Of a stretch of 64,000 nucleotides of DNA, positions 63,942 to 64,000 are shown piece by piece. The stretch covers positions 4,774,001 through 4,838,000 of the forward strand of contig OZ059896.1 of the NCBI GenBank assembly GCA_964057225.1, written 5' to 3'. The notes under the pieces are model-generated. The model made no database searches and was not told where the DNA came from. It was given only the letters and a program-made list of their open reading frames with translations. Each line of letters opens with the position of its first letter. The stretch's first letter is position 1. Origin of the DNA: Auanema rhodensis (lineage: Eukaryota; Nematoda; Chromadorea; Rhabditida; Rhabditidae). Both the position numbers and the translations under genes were made by a program.

Positions 63942-64000
63942 AAATTTACGTGAACTTTAATTTATGCTAATTAAATGTACACGTGATGTGCACTTGGTAT
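62537..64000 (+). repeat. 13-monomer higher-order repeat, partial copy 3
   Basis: Monomers from 62,537 follow the first eight positions of the higher-order repeat in order: plain, gtgtatgg, gaaaaataaag, ttcataatt, caaatatag, acgggatg with gctgcatgg, ttttgaaaatt, and the 3-bp deletion with aaaattgtattg. The window then ends within the ninth. It probably continues to the right. Confidence 0.85.

Larger units (their letters stand above)
51106..64000 (+). repeat. 176-bp satellite array, forward block
   Basis: About 73 head-to-tail monomers, continuing past the right edge. The consensus contains aaatttacgtgaac, gtacacgtgatgtgcac, cttcacgtgaaagat, gagatgcggtttt, catgtccatattag and gcatggtaaccatg. 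Monomer length is 176 bp except for the recurrent 173-bp variant (ctcgcacgtg near 51,521, 57,150, 59,436 and 63,833). Hand-counted GC of a typical monomer is 57/176. I see no convincing similarity to the 351-bp satellite beyond short strings such as gatgcgg. Confidence 0.98.

Noticed and set aside
1-64000. CRISPR array
   Set aside because: Repeat units abut directly with no unique spacers, units are 176 or 351 bp, and there are no cas genes.
1-64000. Hammerhead or other self-cleaving ribozyme in the satellites
   Set aside because: I looked for the ctgatga core with a matching gaaac and found only ctgataac-type strings without the partner. A covariance-model search would settle it.
1-64000. 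CENP-B-like box
   Set aside because: ttcg and cggg never occur with the required spacing; cggg appears only in the acgggatg variant of the 176-bp monomer.
1-64000. Telomeric repeats, tRNA, rRNA or retroelement insertions
   Set aside because: No ttagg or ttaggg runs, no cloverleaf-like or conserved rRNA strings, and no interruption of either array by foreign sequence was seen.

Overview
The whole 64 kb window is satellite DNA. I find no gene, RNA gene, transposon, telomeric repeat or unique-sequence island. The sequence is AT-rich; a hand count of one 176-bp monomer gives about 32% GC. It consists of two tandem repeats with no obvious relationship: a 351-bp monomer (positions 1 to about 49,744, roughly 140 copies) and a 176-bp monomer (about 49,745 to 64,000, roughly 81 copies). 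Long homogeneous arrays with one- and two-nucleosome-sized periods and multi-monomer higher-order repeats indicate a eukaryotic heterochromatic or pericentromeric block. Insect or other animal satellites are a good fit, but nothing here identifies the species.

Layout. (1) 1-45,622: forward 351-bp array with only one indel noticed in about 130 copies. It has two domains: subfamily A (1 to about 23,110) and subfamily B (about 23,111-45,622). Eight monomers inside domain A have a B-like centre. Both domains contain local duplications of 2, 3, 5, 6, 7 or 8 monomers. (2) 45,623-49,744: about 11.7 monomers of the same satellite, inverted. The inversion point sits inside a large inverted duplication with arms of 2.49 and 2.84 kb, which differ by one monomer. 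(3) 49,744/49,745: junction between the two satellites, with 2 bp of shared sequence. (4) 49,745-51,105: about 7.7 inverted 176-bp monomers. (5) 51,106-64,000: about 73 forward 176-bp monomers, largely copies of a 13-monomer higher-order repeat of 2,285 bp. The inverted block in (4) is a mirror copy of the first eight forward monomers, forming a near-perfect palindrome (arms 1,328 bp, 34-bp centre, one mismatch seen).

Interpretation. There are no genes to work together. The interest lies in structure: two independent fold-back inversions only about 5.5 kb apart, flanking the switch between satellites, each with short microhomology at the breakpoint. The 351-bp palindrome has since changed by a monomer gain or loss, so it is probably older; the 176-bp palindrome is almost unchanged. 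The repeated 60-63 codon open frames are by-products of repetition and should not be annotated as genes.
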